Shown here: positions 16,283 to 25,314 of the stretch, piece after piece
How positions within the stretch are numbered: position 1 is the stretch's first letter
How the letters are laid out: the number at the start of each line of letters is the position of its first letter
Assembly (NCBI GenBank): GCA_028875335.1
Contig: JAPPEF010000090.1
Location: 1-55,547, forward strand
From: Gemmatimonadota bacterium
Lineage (GTDB): Bacteria; Latescibacterota; UBA2968; UBA8231
Length of the DNA: 55,547 nt
Direction of reading: 5' to 3'
Position numbers and translations under genes: made by a program
The notes under the pieces: model-generated
Told to the model about the DNA's origin: nothing
The model's input: the letters and a program-made list of their open reading frames with translations, nothing else
The model's database searches: none

Positions 16283-18157
16283 ATGGTCGAAACCGTGGCC
16301 CCGTCGGCACCTACAAGTAAGCGCGAGTACTCGCAAGAAGAGCGCCAATCTGTCGTCATCTCATTTTCCGGTGATTCAGGCGATGGGATGCAGCTAACCG
16401 GCGGGCAATTTACCAATACTTCGGCCGTGGTGGGCAACGATGTCAGTACCTTTCCCGACATTCCCGCCGAAATCCGCGCCCCGGCTGGGACTATCCCTGG
16501 GCTGAGCGGCTATCAGGTCAACTTTGCCGCCAACGATCTCTACACGGCTGGCGACTCGCCCCAAGTGCTGGTGGCGATGAACCCGGCCGCGCTCAAAGCC
16601 AATTTGCCCGATCTCGAGCCGGGCGGGACCATCATCGTCAATACGGACCCGTTCAACCGCAATGGCCTCCGCAAGGCCGGGTACGAGGCGAACCCGCTCG
16701 AAGACGGCAGCCTCAGCGGCTACGACGTGCATCCGGTCCCCTTGACTACCCTGACCCGCAATGCCCTCGCCGACATCGAGGGTATGAGCAACCAAGCGAA
16801 GGACATGTGCAAGAATGCCTTTGTCTTGGGCTTGGTGTTCTGGATGTTTGATCGACCGCTCGATTACACGCTCAAGTTCTACCAGACCAAGTTCGCCGGC
16901 CGCCCCGAGGTGGTTGAGGCCAATACGAGGGCCTTGAAAGCGGGCTACTACTACGGCGAAACGGCCGAAACCTTTCAGACGCAGATCTCGGTGCCAAAGC
17001 GGCAGATTGTCGAACCGGGGGTGTACAAGCGGATTACCGGTAACGACGCGATTGTCTTAGGGCTGGTCACGGCTGCGCAAAAGGCTGGCAAACCGTTCTT
17101 TTACGGTTCGTATCCCATCACGCCAGCCAGCACCATCCTAGAGGGCTTGGCGGCGCTGAAGAACTTCGATGTGCGGACATTCCAAGCCGAGGATGAGATC
17201 GCAGCCATGGGTTCGGTGATTGGCGCGGCCTTTGCCGGCAGTCTCGCGGCTACCGCCAGCAGCGGCCCGGGCATTGCGCTCAAGAGTGAGGGGATCAATT
17301 TGGCCGTAGTTATGGAACTGCCGCTGGTGGTCATTGACGTCCAGCGCGGCGGTCCTAGCACGGGCTTGCCCACTAAGACCGAGCAGGCCGATTTGCTGGA
17401 GGTGCTCTACGGACGCAACGGCGAAAGCCCGATCCCGGTCATTGCTCCGGCGACCCCAAGCGAATGCTTCGACATGATCATCGAGGCCTTCCGCATTGCC
17501 GTTCGCTATATGACGCCGGTTTTTGTCCTGTCCGACGGGTACGTGGCCAACAACTCCGAGCCGTGGAAAATACCAGACCCGGATTCTATCGCGGCCATTG
17601 ATGCCGAGCCGTACACCGATCCCGACGACTACCAACCCTACATGCGCGACCCGCAGACTTTGGCTAGGCCCTGGGTCTTGCCGGGGACGCCGGGGCTGGA
17701 GCACCGGATCGGCGGCTTGGGCAAGCAGGATGTGACGGGCAATGTCTCCTACGCGCCCGAAGATCACGAGCGCATCGTCCACGTCCGGGCCGACAAAATT
17801 CGCGGCATTGCCGATTTTATTCCCGAGTTGGAAGTAACCGGCCCTGACCAAGGGGATTTGCTGGTCTTGGGTTGGGGAGGGACTTACGGTGCCATTCGCG
17901 CAGCCGTTGAGCAAGTGCGGGACGAGGGCCTCGACGTGGCCTATGCGCACCTGCGCTACTTGAACCCGTTTCCTCGCAATCTCGGCAATGTGCTCGGCCG
18001 CTACAAGCAAGTGTTGGTACCCGAATTAAACCTCGGCCAATTGGCCCTGTTGGTCCAAGCGCATTTCCCCGTGCGCGTCGTCAAGCTGAACAAGGTCCAA
18101 GGGGCCCCCTTCCAAATTCGGGAAGTGGCCGACAAAATTCGCCAAGTGGTAAGCTAA
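16283..18157 (+). CDS. korA: 2-oxoacid:ferredoxin oxidoreductase, fused gamma-alpha subunit
   Basis: 624 residues. Gamma domain (about 15-200) begins with SGDSGDGMQLTGGQFT; the alpha pyrimidine-binding domain (about 230-620) has YPITPAS, FQAEDEIAAMG and VDVQRGGPSTGLPTKTEQAD. This is the KorA layout of 2-oxoglutarate or related 2-oxoacid:ferredoxin oxidoreductases, which decarboxylate the acid to acyl-CoA with reduction of ferredoxin, or the reverse in the reductive TCA cycle. The beta subunit follows after 15 bases. Substrate cannot be fixed from sequence alone. Confidence 0.93.
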   Translation: MVETVAPSAPTSKREYSQEERQSVVISFSGDSGDGMQLTGGQFTNTSAVVGNDVSTFPDIPAEIRAPAGTIPGLSGYQVNFAANDLYTAGDSPQVLVAMNPAALKANLPDLEPGGTIIVNTDPFNRNGLRKAGYEANPLEDGSLSGYDVHPVPLTTLTRNALADIEGMSNQAKDMCKNAFVLGLVFWMFDRPLDYTLKFYQTKFAGRPEVVEANTRALKAGYYYGETAETFQTQISVPKRQIVEPGVYKRITGNDAIVLGLVTAAQKAGKPFFYGSYPITPASTILEGLAALKNFDVRTFQAEDEIAAMGSVIGAAFAGSLAATASSGPGIALKSEGINLAVVMELPLVVIDVQRGGPSTGLPTKTEQADLLEVLYGRNGESPIPVIAPATPSECFDMIIEAFRIAVRYMTPVFVLSDGYVANNSEPWKIPDPDSIAAIDAEPYTDPDDYQPYMRDPQTLARPWVLPGTPGLEHRIGGLGKQDVTGNVSYAPEDHERIVHVRADKIRGIADFIPELEVTGPDQGDLLVLGWGGTYGAIRAAVEQVRDEGLDVAYAHLRYLNPFPRNLGNVLGRYKQVLVPELNLGQLALLVQAHFPVRVVKLNKVQGAPFQIREVADKIRQVVS

Positions 18158-18172
18158 AGTAGGGAGATCGAG

Positions 18173-19192
18173 ATGGCCGAAGCAGTGGTAGAGACAGGGT
18201 TGAGTCGCAAGGATTTCGTTTCCGACCAAGAGGTCCGCTGGTGCCCCGGGTGCGGCGACTACGCGATTTTGGCCCAAATGCAAAAGATGCTGCCCGAAGC
18301 GGGGATAGCGCGGGAAGACCTCGTATTCGTCTCTGGGATCGGCTGCTCTAGTCGCTTTCCCTACTACATGAATACGTACGGCATTCACTCGATCCACGGA
18401 CGCGCGCCCACGATCGCCACGGGCATCAAGACGGCCAACCCGGATTTGAGCGTCTGGGTCATCACCGGCGATGGCGACGGGCTTTCCATCGGGGGCAATC
18501 ACCTCTTGCACAGCCTCCGACGCAATGTCGATCTGAAAATTATTCTATTCAACAACCGCATCTACGGGCTTACCAAGGGCCAATACTCGCCGACCTCACT
18601 AATAGGGCACCGCACCACGTCCACCCCCATGGGGTCAATTGACTATCCGCTCAACCCCATATCCGTGGCGCTAAGCGCCGAAGCGACCTTTGTCGCCCGC
18701 TCGCAGGACACCAATACCAAGCACCTGAGCTACGTGCTCAAGCGAGCGGCAGAACACAAGGGGGCCGCTTTTGTCGAGATTTACCAAAACTGCGTCGTAC
18801 TCAATCCCACGGCTTGGGAGCACACCACGGATTCGGACGTGCGCGACGACAATATCGTGTTCTTAGAGGAGGGGGAACCCCTCATCTTTGGGAAGGACCG
18901 GGATCGGGGCATCCGCATGAACGGCACCGAACCCGAGGTCGTCGCGCTCAGCGACGTGGCCCCAGATGAGCTGGTCGTGCATCGCGAAGGGCGCGAAAAC
19001 GCCAGCTATGCCTATATGCTCAGCCGGATGGAGTACCCGTCGATGCCGCTGCCCTTTGGCGTACTGCGTGCCCTAGACAGGCCGACGTACACCGAGTTGC
19101 TGTTCGACCAAATCGACGCGATGACCCAACAGCGGGGCGAAGGAGACCTCGCGGCCCTGTTTAGCGCGGGCGATACTTGGGTCGTCGAATAG
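18173..19192 (+). CDS. korB: 2-oxoacid:ferredoxin oxidoreductase, beta (TPP) subunit
   Basis: 339 residues. Thiamine diphosphate site GDGDGLSIGGNH. Cysteines C24 and C27 (WCPGCG), C58 (GIGCSS) and one in YQNC match the four ligands of the 4Fe-4S cluster in this subunit type. Partner of KorA, directly upstream with 15 bases spacing and a GGGAGA ribosome site. Together they form a soluble cytoplasmic enzyme that needs a ferredoxin, which is not encoded here. Confidence 0.94.
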   Translation: MAEAVVETGLSRKDFVSDQEVRWCPGCGDYAILAQMQKMLPEAGIAREDLVFVSGIGCSSRFPYYMNTYGIHSIHGRAPTIATGIKTANPDLSVWVITGDGDGLSIGGNHLLHSLRRNVDLKIILFNNRIYGLTKGQYSPTSLIGHRTTSTPMGSIDYPLNPISVALSAEATFVARSQDTNTKHLSYVLKRAAEHKGAAFVEIYQNCVVLNPTAWEHTTDSDVRDDNIVFLEEGEPLIFGKDRDRGIRMNGTEPEVVALSDVAPDELVVHREGRENASYAYMLSRMEYPSMPLPFGVLRALDRPTYTELLFDQIDAMTQQRGEGDLAALFSAGDTWVVE

Positions 19193-19204
19193 GAGAAAGA
19201 CCCA

Positions 19205-19723
19205 TTGATTTGCCCTTCGTGTTCCCACGACAATATCCCTGGAGTTGACCTCTGCGAGGAATGCGGCCAGAGCCTGAGTGAAGCGTACCAAGATTGGGGA
19301 AGCGAGGAGTTCAAGGAAATTTTCACCGAGCCGCTTTCCGCGCTCAATCCGCAGGAGATGGTCTGCGTGTCGCCGACTACTTCGTTGGCCGAGGTCATCT
19401 CCCTGCTCAAGGAGCGGCACGTCGGTTGCGTGTTGGTGACCGGCGAGGGCGGGCAGCTAATTGGCATATTTACCGAGCGCGACATCCTCTATCGGGTGGC
19501 GGGCTTAATCAGCAATCTGGAACAGATCGCGGTCGAGAGCCTGATGACGCCGCGGCCCACCGCGCTTAAGGCCGATGCGGCCGTGCAGCACGCTCTGCAT
19601 TTGATGAGCATCCACGGTTTCCGCCACGTGCCGCTGTTGGACGATGACGACCGCCCGGTTGGTCTGGTCTCGTTTAGGTACATCGTTCGTTTTATCGAAG
19701 AGAATTTTTCCTCCGCAGCTTGA
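19205..19723 (+). CDS. zinc-ribbon plus CBS-pair protein
   Basis: 172 residues. An N-terminal zinc ribbon (CPSC at 3-6 and CEEC further on) is followed by two CBS domains (about 50-165, GIFTERDILYRVAG and VPLLDDDDRPVGLV). It starts with TTG 19205 after GGAG within the end of korB. With the CBS protein at 15767 it brackets korAB. The zinc ribbon could bind a partner protein or nucleic acid, the CBS pair a nucleotide. No catalytic domain is present, so it is probably regulatory. Confidence 0.85.
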   Translation: MICPSCSHDNIPGVDLCEECGQSLSEAYQDWGSEEFKEIFTEPLSALNPQEMVCVSPTTSLAEVISLLKERHVGCVLVTGEGGQLIGIFTERDILYRVAGLISNLEQIAVESLMTPRPTALKADAAVQHALHLMSIHGFRHVPLLDDDDRPVGLVSFRYIVRFIEENFSSAA

Positions 19724-19773
19724 GGGAGTTGGCCGCTGAGCTCACTCCAGTTTTCTTGAAAGGCGGTTGTGAT

Positions 19774-20256
19774 ATGCCATTGAGCCGCACGGCGATATGT
19801 TTACTCCTCGCGTTAGTCCTGTTAAGTCCTCTAGGAGTTAGGGCTGAATTAGACTGGGCCACTCTGAATAGCACGCGCGAGATCACCGAAGCCGAGTGGT
19901 TACAGGTACAACTGTCCGTATTGGGGCTAAAACTGAGCTATCCAGCCTACCGCATCGACCTAAAGCTGACCGAAGACTCGGCGATTGAATTTACCTTTAT
20001 CGCCAGTAGTGGGATGGCCGAGCATCTGACCGAAGATTTAGGTAAGAGCGAAGCCGAAGAGGTGATTTCCTACCACGCGCAGGGCATAAGCGACCAAGTA
20101 GAGGCATTGGTCCGCGATGAGTTCCCGGACTTATGGTCGGGCTTTGACGTCGACGAAGATGTCCGCGGGCAATTCCTCGGCCCAGGTGAGAAGTGGAACG
20201 ATCCGCCGCGAGAAATCGGCACTTGGTTGGAAAACCAATTCTCTTGGGGACGCTAA
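19774..20256 (+). CDS. small exported protein of unknown function
   Basis: 160 residues from ATG 19774. Signal peptide (TAICLLLALVLLSPLGVRA), then an acidic mature part of about 135 residues rich in Glu and Asp without recognised domain. It ends WLENQFSWGR. The in-frame GTG or longer starts up to 19720 would place about 18 extra residues before the signal peptide and are less likely. It follows the zinc-ribbon CBS gene by 50 bases and may belong to the same transcript. Confidence 0.7.
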   Translation: MPLSRTAICLLLALVLLSPLGVRAELDWATLNSTREITEAEWLQVQLSVLGLKLSYPAYRIDLKLTEDSAIEFTFIASSGMAEHLTEDLGKSEAEEVISYHAQGISDQVEALVRDEFPDLWSGFDVDEDVRGQFLGPGEKWNDPPREIGTWLENQFSWGR

Positions 20257-20268
20257 ACGCTAGTGCCC

Positions 20269-20505
20269 TCATTCCGGGTCGCGGAGGGGCATTGCGCCTT
20301 GCGTTGACTCGTCGAGGGAGATGTCCTTGTCGATGACCGGCTCTTCGGTGATCACGACCCAGCCGCGCACCCGCTGACCGAAAACGCTAATCTCCTTGCG
20401 CTGGGCGTCGATGACCTTGGACGAAGCCGTATGCCGCTCTTTGTTGATACAGAAAAAGGTGTGCTGTCGCGTCACGCCTTTTTCTTTGCCTTCCATGCTT
20501 TCCAT
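20269..20505 (-). CDS. small hypothetical protein behind hemE
   Basis: 78 residues, unrecognised. Basic N-terminal third and an acidic end (DISLDESTQGAMPLRDPE). ATG 20505 has AAAGGG upstream, which lies across the hemE stop region (hemE ends at 20519), so it is probably read from the hemE transcript. ATG 20496 is an alternative start. Coding status rests on the position and ribosome site only. Confidence 0.5.
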   Translation of the reverse strand: MESMEGKEKGVTRQHTFFCINKERHTASSKVIDAQRKEISVFGQRVRGWVVITEEPVIDKDISLDESTQGAMPLRDPE

Positions 20506-20518
20506 TCGCTTTGCCCTT

Positions 20519-21550
20519 TCAAGTTTGCGCGAATTGGTGGACCACATCCACTAACGATTTGACCTTTTCATAGGGCGTGTCTGGATAGACGCCGTGTCCC
20601 AAGTTGAAGATGTGGGGGCGACCTCGGCCCTGTTCCAGAATGTGCTGGGCCGCAGCGGCAATGCTCGCTTCCGAGCCGTAGAGGGCGCAGGGGTCTAGAT
20701 TGCCCTGTAAAGGCATGGTATCCCCGAACAATCCATAAGCTGTATCTAAGTCGATTCGCCAATCGAGGCTCAGGACATGGGCACCGACGCGGCCAAAGCA
20801 AGACAGGTTTTGCGCCCCGGCAAGGGGGAAGTAAATGACCGGAACATTCAGCGGCGCGAGGCTGCGGCAGACCCGCTGGAGATAGGGTAGGGCGAATTCG
20901 TTGAATTGCGTTGGCGATAACAAACCGATGGACGTGTCGAAGATCTGGACGGCTTGGGCTCCGGCCTCAATCTGGGCGCGCAAGAAGCGGCCGGCGAGAT
21001 CGCTGAGCAGGTCGAGTAGCCTATGGGCGAGAACGGGATCGCTATGGATCATGCGGCGAAAAGCGGGAAAGTCCTTGGCATGGCCCCCTTCCACTAGCCA
21101 AGTGGCCAAGGTAAAAGGCCCCCCGGCATACCCGATGAGCGGGACGGCTGGCGGCAAGGCGCTGTGCGCTAGCCGCGCGGCTTCTAAGACATAGGCGAGG
21201 TCGTCCTCGGGGACGGGATTGTGGAGGCCGTCGATGTCGGCGGTGGAGCGGATGGGGCGGGCGAAAATTGGGCCGGGTGCGTAGGTCAGTTCGCAGCCGA
21301 GCGCCTCTAAGGGCGTCACTAGGTCGGTAAAGAGAATGGCCGCATCGACTCCGAGCAGATCGACCGGCATGAGGGTAATTTCAGCGGCGAGCTCGGGAGT
21401 TTTGAAAAGTGTGAGCAGTGAGCCGTGCCGCTGACGTAGCTCCCTGTAAGGTTTGAGAATGCGGCCAGCTTGGCGCATGATCCAGATGGGAGGAGTCGCC
21501 GGCACTTGGCCCCGACAGGCTTGGAGAAAGGGGGCGGATGGATCGGACAA
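20519..21550 (-). CDS. hemE: uroporphyrinogen decarboxylase
   Basis: 343 residues from TTG 21550. Converts uroporphyrinogen III to coproporphyrinogen III in haem synthesis. The two family signatures are present: PIWIMRQAGRILKPYREL near the start, with the active-site Arg residues, and GYAGGPFTLATWLVEGG. The TTG is 4 bases after the stop of the upstream gene and gives the usual family length; an ATG at 21610 would add 20 atypical residues and overlap that gene by 56 bases. No other haem gene is in the window. Confidence 0.93.
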   Translation of the reverse strand: MSDPSAPFLQACRGQVPATPPIWIMRQAGRILKPYRELRQRHGSLLTLFKTPELAAEITLMPVDLLGVDAAILFTDLVTPLEALGCELTYAPGPIFARPIRSTADIDGLHNPVPEDDLAYVLEAARLAHSALPPAVPLIGYAGGPFTLATWLVEGGHAKDFPAFRRMIHSDPVLAHRLLDLLSDLAGRFLRAQIEAGAQAVQIFDTSIGLLSPTQFNEFALPYLQRVCRSLAPLNVPVIYFPLAGAQNLSCFGRVGAHVLSLDWRIDLDTAYGLFGDTMPLQGNLDPCALYGSEASIAAAAQHILEQGRGRPHIFNLGHGVYPDTPYEKVKSLVDVVHQFAQT

Positions 21551-21554
21551 AGCG

Positions 21555-23885
21555 CTAGCGACCGGGTTCGACCATCCACTCGGGCAGGGCGATGCGATAG
21601 ATGACCACATCCTCCAGCGGTTTGAAGCGGACGCTGTCCCCTTCCATGTCGGCCCGGTAGATGTCGGGCTCCTCGTCCTCGGACTTAAAGGCTAAAAGGC
21701 GCAAAGGAGGCAGTTTGCGGTCTGGCCAGTACTGGCCTACGTCGATTACTATATCGGCTTGGCACCCAAAGGGCACTACGTCAATTTCCCATTTGCGCTC
21801 TTTAATGGCCACGGCACCGTCGAACTCTATGGGGCCAAATTGCCCCCGTTGCCCTCGAGTATCGACGAACAAATAGTCCTCGCAAGAGGCGTAGTCTATG
21901 CGCCCCAAGCCAGCGTCGGCCGAATAGACCAGCAACGATGAGTCTTTCCAGGCGCAAAAGGAGCCTGGAGGAAGGTGGTAGGCTACATCGCTCCGATGGA
22001 CAGTCCAAGGCTGCTCCCAGCCGAGGTTGGCATAGACTTCAAGGCCATTGACGTATATTACCCGCACCTGTCCTTGGGCAAACGCGCCAGAAAGCAGGGC
22101 ATCATTGGTCTCTAGAAACTGGTCGTTATGGCAATAGGCGATGGAGCGAACAGGGACGCGGAGATAGTGCTTTTGCAGTTCGCGTAGCATGTAATAGGAT
22201 TTAATCGTAGATGCAATGCCCCACTCTAGCTGGTCGGGGACCAGACAGGCGTGGCCAAAGGCCGCGGTAGCGGCGAGATAGCGATCGAGATAGGCGCTGC
22301 GGCTGTGTTTCTCGCCTTGGGGGATGTGCCCGGCAAAGTACTGGTCGATGGTGCCCAGACCCGCATCGGTCTCAACGGTATGGAGGTTTTGCAGGTCGAA
22401 GTCCACCAGCGGCGGAATGCGACTAGGGTCATCCCCGACCATGCGAGCGAGGTAGCCGGTTAGGATGCCGGCGTAGAACCAGTGGTTGCCGCCGCTCCCG
22501 ATGGCCAAGCCGGCTTGGGCTTGGGAATGGAGGAGGCTTCGTTGCAGGGAATAGCTGCCTACCAAGTCACCAATTCCTGATTTGTCGGTGCTGAAGTCGT
22601 TGAATTCCCAAGGTGGGACCTCGGCGTGTTCGCTTACGTACAGCGTATCGCAGGAGTATTTTTCGCTGATGGTATGCGCATGTTCGGGTGCGCGCGCCAG
22701 AGCTTCGGACGGCTTGAACAAATAGAGCCCAGGTCCGGTTGGCGTCGGGGTTCCGTCGGCGAGTTGGGCTGCTAATTCAGGCTGCCAATTCGGACTAGTA
22801 GGAGCGATGTGGCGATAGTTGACTTGAAGGCTGGTTTTATAGCCCAGATCCGACAGGGCCTCAAGGTACTCGCTGAGGGCGTCTTCGCCTCCTTTAGCCT
22901 CGGCTCCTTCCACCGCGAGTATGGCGTCGCCGTCGCCATCGTGCCAAGTTTCGCTGGGATGGTTGATCAGCAGGTAATCGACGCCCATCAGCTTGAGTTG
23001 AAGCATATTCTCGTATAGTTCGACGTAGCTTTCTTGGGATGCGTCGATATAGGGGATGTTGTACCAGACCCAGTCGGCTAACGTTTCGCTTTGCTCGGTC
23101 TCGGTCGTGGGAAAGGCTGGGAGAACTTCCTCGTATTGGGTGGAGACGGTTATGAGCCAGCGCTCCTGAAAATCGCTGCGCTTGCCGTCGCCTTGGCTGG
23201 CGTAGCTACAGCCGCCGTTGAGTTGTACGAGGCGCTGAGATTCTGCTTCGGGCAGGGCGTACAGAGAGGAAGCACGCGAGTAGTGCCAATCCACAAAGCT
23301 AGACAGGAAGTAGCCCGAGGTGCAGAGGATGTGCGGGTAGTTATCGCCGAAGTTGAAATAGGGAATGGCGATCAGGCGCGGGTGCAAGGCCCCGGTGACG
23401 CGACCAAGCGAGAGGCCAGTGCCCTTGCCATGCCCGCCCTCTATTTCCACTACGAGGGATTTGCCGCTGATGCGGAATCGGTAGAGAAAATTGGCTTGTT
23501 CCTCCCCTAGCTTCCATTGCCAGCGGGCTTCGACGCAATCGCCGACTTGCTCGCAGGAGATGAAGTGCCGCTCTACTTCTTCGCTGTCAGGCGGCCGAAC
23601 CGAGCCGCCCATTTCCACGGCAATCCCGCCGTCTTCGGCTGGGGTGATTGGGTCGCCATTGTTGACTTCTAACTCGATATCGGCAAAGGTTCCATCTATT
23701 GGCGTGTAGATATATTGGACGACGGCAGAGACGGAGCGGCTCTCAAAGATAAAGGAGATACCCTCTTTGCGGATCGAGGTTTCGACTTCTTCGTGGAGCG
23801 TGGGAAAGATCGAGGTTTGGCTTTGGCTAGTGGATGCGGGTTGTTGCTCGCTCATAGCCGTCGCCGCCCCTGTGAGGTTTGCCAT
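21555..23885 (-). CDS. large protein of unknown function, glycoside-hydrolase-like
   Basis: 776 residues, family not recognised with certainty. The first 250 residues look like a beta-sandwich (many FRISGKSLVVEIEG-type strands), the middle has features of a TIM barrel (VDYLLINHPSETWHDGDGDA, GYKTSLQVNYRHIAP, a segment with PPWEFND), and the end returns to beta strands. This resembles large bacterial glycosidases with a D/E-rich barrel, but no catalytic pair can be assigned. There is no signal peptide. AGGA lies 7 bases before ATG 23885. hemE follows immediately. Confidence 0.6.
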   Translation of the reverse strand: MANLTGAATAMSEQQPASTSQSQTSIFPTLHEEVETSIRKEGISFIFESRSVSAVVQYIYTPIDGTFADIELEVNNGDPITPAEDGGIAVEMGGSVRPPDSEEVERHFISCEQVGDCVEARWQWKLGEEQANFLYRFRISGKSLVVEIEGGHGKGTGLSLGRVTGALHPRLIAIPYFNFGDNYPHILCTSGYFLSSFVDWHYSRASSLYALPEAESQRLVQLNGGCSYASQGDGKRSDFQERWLITVSTQYEEVLPAFPTTETEQSETLADWVWYNIPYIDASQESYVELYENMLQLKLMGVDYLLINHPSETWHDGDGDAILAVEGAEAKGGEDALSEYLEALSDLGYKTSLQVNYRHIAPTSPNWQPELAAQLADGTPTPTGPGLYLFKPSEALARAPEHAHTISEKYSCDTLYVSEHAEVPPWEFNDFSTDKSGIGDLVGSYSLQRSLLHSQAQAGLAIGSGGNHWFYAGILTGYLARMVGDDPSRIPPLVDFDLQNLHTVETDAGLGTIDQYFAGHIPQGEKHSRSAYLDRYLAATAAFGHACLVPDQLEWGIASTIKSYYMLRELQKHYLRVPVRSIAYCHNDQFLETNDALLSGAFAQGQVRVIYVNGLEVYANLGWEQPWTVHRSDVAYHLPPGSFCAWKDSSLLVYSADAGLGRIDYASCEDYLFVDTRGQRGQFGPIEFDGAVAIKERKWEIDVVPFGCQADIVIDVGQYWPDRKLPPLRLLAFKSEDEEPDIYRADMEGDSVRFKPLEDVVIYRIALPEWMVEPGR

Positions 23886-23930
23886 GGAATGTCCTGACTC
23901 AGCGCGTTTTTAATTTTTCCAAAGTTAAAA

Positions 23931-23959
23931 AACTTAGATAATAAACGAGAGTATGTCAA
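23931..23959 (-). promoter_or_regulatory. possible promoter for the 23885 gene and hemE
   Basis: On the minus strand a perfect TTGACA (23959-23954) is followed after 17 bases by TAAGTT (23936-23931), a weak -10. The surrounding DNA is AT-rich, unlike the flanking genes. Confidence 0.4.
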
Positions 23960-23975
23960 ACTGGAGGCCTTTGGT

Positions 23976-24004
23976 TTGACCGAGGGCTAGAGCTGTTCTA
24001 TCTT
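23976..24004 (+). promoter_or_regulatory. promoter for the BaiN-MocA-XdhC operon
   Basis: TTGACC (23976-23981), 17 bases, TATCTT (23999-24004). Predicted start near 24011, about 17 bases before GTG 24028. It is divergent from the promoter at 23931-23959. Confidence 0.5.
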
Positions 24005-24027
24005 ATTGTTTTTTAATAATTAGCTAT

Positions 24028-25275
24028 GTGGAAACAGGCTTGAAATCAGGGGATTGCATAGTGGTCGGCGGTGGGGCCGCCGGGATGCTAGCGGCCATTG
24101 TCGCCGCCGAGGCGGGCGAGCGGGTGACTCTGCTCGAAGGCAGTGGAAAATTGGGGCGGAAAATATTGATTTCGGGCAATGGGCGCTGCAACCTGACGAA
24201 TAAGGCAGCGGACGATCTCAGGCATTACCACGGCACGCATCCGCGTTTTGTCCGCAGTGCGCTAGAGCAATTCCGCCTAGACGAAACCTTGGCATTTTTT
24301 ACCGATCTAGGGATCGAGTTCCGCGAAGAAAAACGGCAACGCCTCTTTCCGGTGTCGGATCAAGCGCAGTCGATTGTCGATTTGCTCGCCGATCGGATGC
24401 GCTGCCTGGGCATCCGCGTCGAAACCAATGCCAAGGTGGTGGACATGAGCCGCGCTTCCGGCGCGTCTCGCTTTGAGTTGCGCGATGCCGAGGGACAGCG
24501 CTATACCGGTGGGCGCGTAATAATGGCCAGCGGCGGCGTCAGCCTCGCCCGCTTGGGAGCGGACCGCTCGGGCATGGACTTGGCCGTGGCCATGGGGCAC
24601 CGGCTCACCGACCTCAAGCCTGGGTTAGTGCCGCTAATCAGCCCAGAAAAATACCTCGCTCGCATGCAAGGGCTTAGGGTCCGGGCCGAAGTGCGCGTCA
24701 CACTCAAAGGTGGGCGCGAGGCCGTTGATACAGATGACTTGCTCTTTACAAAATACGGGGTTTCTGGATTCACCATATTGAACCTCAGCGCCCGCTTGGT
24801 GCCCGAGTTAGGGGCGAAGCGAGCCGTGCTCCGGATCAATTTCTTCCCCGGTCGCAGCCCGGAAGCAATCAGTCAATTGCTCAAAGAGCGCTGGCAGCGC
24901 CATCCCCATCGCTCGCTCGAACTGAGTTTCGCCGGCCTGCTTTCCAGCAAATTAGTGCGGCCCCTTTTAAATCATTTGGGGTTTGACGCGGCGCAGCGGG
25001 TCGATCAGCTCGGCAAGGGCGCGCGCTGGCAGCTTTCCCAAAGCCTGACGAATTGGCCGATTGAAGTTAGCGGTCCGAGACCCTTTGACTACGCAGAAGT
25101 GACGATTGGGGGGGTGCGCACCGAAGACATCAACCCCGATACGCTCGAATCCTTTTTGATGCCCGGCCTGTACTTTGCCGGCGAGATGGTGGACATTCAC
25201 GCCGATTTGGGGGGATTTAACTTCCAATGGGCTTGGGCAAGCGGCGTTCTCGCTGGTCGCCGGTTGGGGGCGTGA
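24028..25275 (+). CDS. BaiN/HI0933-family FAD-dependent oxidoreductase
   Basis: 415 residues. N-terminal FAD site VGGGAAGMLAAI, then the family signature GKLGRKILISGNGRCNLTN, FFTDLGIEF, and a C-terminal GLYFAGEMVDIHADLGGFNFQWAW region (cited in parts here). HI0933-like flavoproteins are widespread; BaiN reduces bile-acid intermediates, but most members have no known substrate. Starts at GTG 24028 without a clear ribosome site. Four genes in the same direction follow within 40 bases or overlap, so it probably opens that operon. Confidence 0.9.
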   Translation: METGLKSGDCIVVGGGAAGMLAAIVAAEAGERVTLLEGSGKLGRKILISGNGRCNLTNKAADDLRHYHGTHPRFVRSALEQFRLDETLAFFTDLGIEFREEKRQRLFPVSDQAQSIVDLLADRMRCLGIRVETNAKVVDMSRASGASRFELRDAEGQRYTGGRVIMASGGVSLARLGADRSGMDLAVAMGHRLTDLKPGLVPLISPEKYLARMQGLRVRAEVRVTLKGGREAVDTDDLLFTKYGVSGFTILNLSARLVPELGAKRAVLRINFFPGRSPEAISQLLKERWQRHPHRSLELSFAGLLSSKLVRPLLNHLGFDAAQRVDQLGKGARWQLSQSLTNWPIEVSGPRPFDYAEVTIGGVRTEDINPDTLESFLMPGLYFAGEMVDIHADLGGFNFQWAWASGVLAGRRLGA

Positions 25276-25314
25276 GTACTGGCGCGATTTGTCTGTAGCC
25301 GTAGATTGAAATAG

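Noticed and set aside
17138..18010. 290-codon antisense frame in korA
   Set aside because: Shadow of a high-GC gene; the plus strand encodes the full KorA alpha domain here.
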